Assembly: GCF_000956505.1 (NCBI RefSeq)
Contig: NZ_JYIX01000019.1
Location: 1 to 42,026 of the forward strand
DNA from: Microbacterium azadirachtae
GTDB taxonomy: Bacteria > Actinomycetota > Actinomycetes > Actinomycetales > Microbacteriaceae
Direction of reading: 5' to 3'
DNA length: 42,026 nucleotides
The notes under the pieces were generated by a model, which was not told the origin of the DNA, did not search any database, and worked only from the letters and a program-made list of their open reading frames with translations. Shown piece by piece: positions 41,459-42,026 of this stretch. A program made the position numbers and the translations under genes. The first letter of the stretch is position 1. The number at the start of each line of letters is the position of its first letter.

Positions 41459-41994
41459 TGATCTTCACCGATGACACCGAGGAGACCCTCCGGGCCGCCG
41501 TGTGGCTCGTGAACTCGGCAGAGGATCCCGACACACTCACCTCTCTGAGCGATGAGGCGGCGTTCCTGGGGCAGTTCGGCTACACCGGACGGCTCGATCG
41601 CGACGAGGCCGAGCTGGCGGGACTACGAGGGATCCGTGCACAGCTGCGCACGATGCTGCTCGCGCCGCGCGACGACATGGCCGTCGCCGTCAACGAGGCC
41701 CTCGCCGGCATCTCCCTGACGCCCCGCCTCGCCCGGCACGGCCCGCTGGACTGGCACCTGCACGCGGTCGCCGACGACCACCCGCTGCCCGAGCGCGTGA
41801 TCGTGGAGACCGCGATGGCCCTGATCGACGTGATCCGCGCCGAGGAGGGATCCCGCATCTCGGTCTGCGCCGACGACACCTGCGAAGCCCTCGCGCTCGA
41901 CCTCTCCCGCAACCGCTCCAAGCGCTACTGCTCCACGGTCTGCGCGAACCGCAACGCCGTCGCCGCCTACCGCGCCCGTCGCGCGGAGGCGTAG
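41458..41994 (+). CDS. CGNR zinc-finger (ABATE-domain) regulator
   Basis: A 178-residue protein with an N-terminal ABATE-type helical domain (AAVWLVNSAEDPDTLTSL onward) and a C-terminal treble-clef zinc finger: C137, C142, C158 and C162 are spaced as the ligands. The hallmark CGNR is CANR here (162-165), followed by NAVAAYRAR, which is the usual basic tail. Such proteins are thought to be stress- or ligand-responsive regulators. It faces the EamA exporter, its probable target. Starts six bases after TAAGGT without ribosome site. Confidence 0.87.
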   Translation: MIFTDDTEETLRAAVWLVNSAEDPDTLTSLSDEAAFLGQFGYTGRLDRDEAELAGLRGIRAQLRTMLLAPRDDMAVAVNEALAGISLTPRLARHGPLDWHLHAVADDHPLPERVIVETAMALIDVIRAEEGSRISVCADDTCEALALDLSRNRSKRYCSTVCANRNAVAAYRARRAEA

Positions 41995-42026
41995 CCCCCC
42001 GCCCCAGGCTCCCGCCGCTACGGCCC

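Noticed and set aside
1..42026. tRNA, rRNA, riboswitch, prophage or plasmid signals
   Set aside because: No cloverleaf, conserved rRNA word, known aptamer core, integrase, or replication gene was seen on either strand; a covariance-model search was not possible here.

Overview
The window is high-G+C actinobacterial DNA (roughly 70% by eye, strong G/C bias at third codon positions). Gene content and style point to a Microbacteriaceae-like soil organism, possibly Microbacterium. That assignment is an inference from methylcitrate-cycle, valine-degradation and PutA genes, many start codons placed 6-8 bases after a TAnnnT box, and short dispersed palindromes. It reads as chromosomal: no transposase, integrase, phage gene, tRNA, rRNA or CRISPR array was seen.

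Left part (1-9861): a two-gene ABC-2 drug-type exporter with its own GbsR/MarR-like regulator, a small XRE regulator, then an arginine/ornithine/proline block on the minus strand. In that block a guanidino-hydrolase of the DDAH/arginine-dihydrolase fold overlaps ornithine aminotransferase (rocD), and PutA lies beside them. Together they would carry arginine, ornithine and proline nitrogen to glutamate.

Middle (9984-21026): an unrecognised operon of three single-pass envelope proteins faces an unrecognised polytopic membrane protein. A thioesterase and a GNAT acetyltransferase follow. Then come etfBA with a membrane cytochrome b-like protein whose cytoplasmic tail carries the motif [17 protein letters not shown] three times, a MarR/SRPBCC pair, a DUF1905 protein, and an ohrR-ohr peroxide-defence operon with a clear palindromic operator.

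Right part (21076-41994): a valine-degradation operon (mmsA, acyl-CoA dehydrogenase, mmsB, enoyl-CoA hydratase and an Imm-5-like gene); a proline-rich membrane protein; a sugar operon (ROK regulator, binding protein, two permeases, GH4 phospho-glycosidase, BadF-type kinase); an ABM-domain membrane protein; the methylcitrate cycle (GntR regulator, prpD, prpB, prpC); and a divergent EamA exporter / CGNR regulator pair. Valine gives propionyl-CoA, which the methylcitrate genes can burn, and the ETF can take electrons from the acyl-CoA dehydrogenase, so much of the window is one catabolic neighbourhood.

Three window-wide patterns stand out: a family of short palindromic repeats that sits between genes and has also been read into at least five proteins; about 100 copies of the palindrome GGATCC, several-fold above expectation; and eleven genes whose start codon sits where the transcript should begin, as in leaderless transcription.
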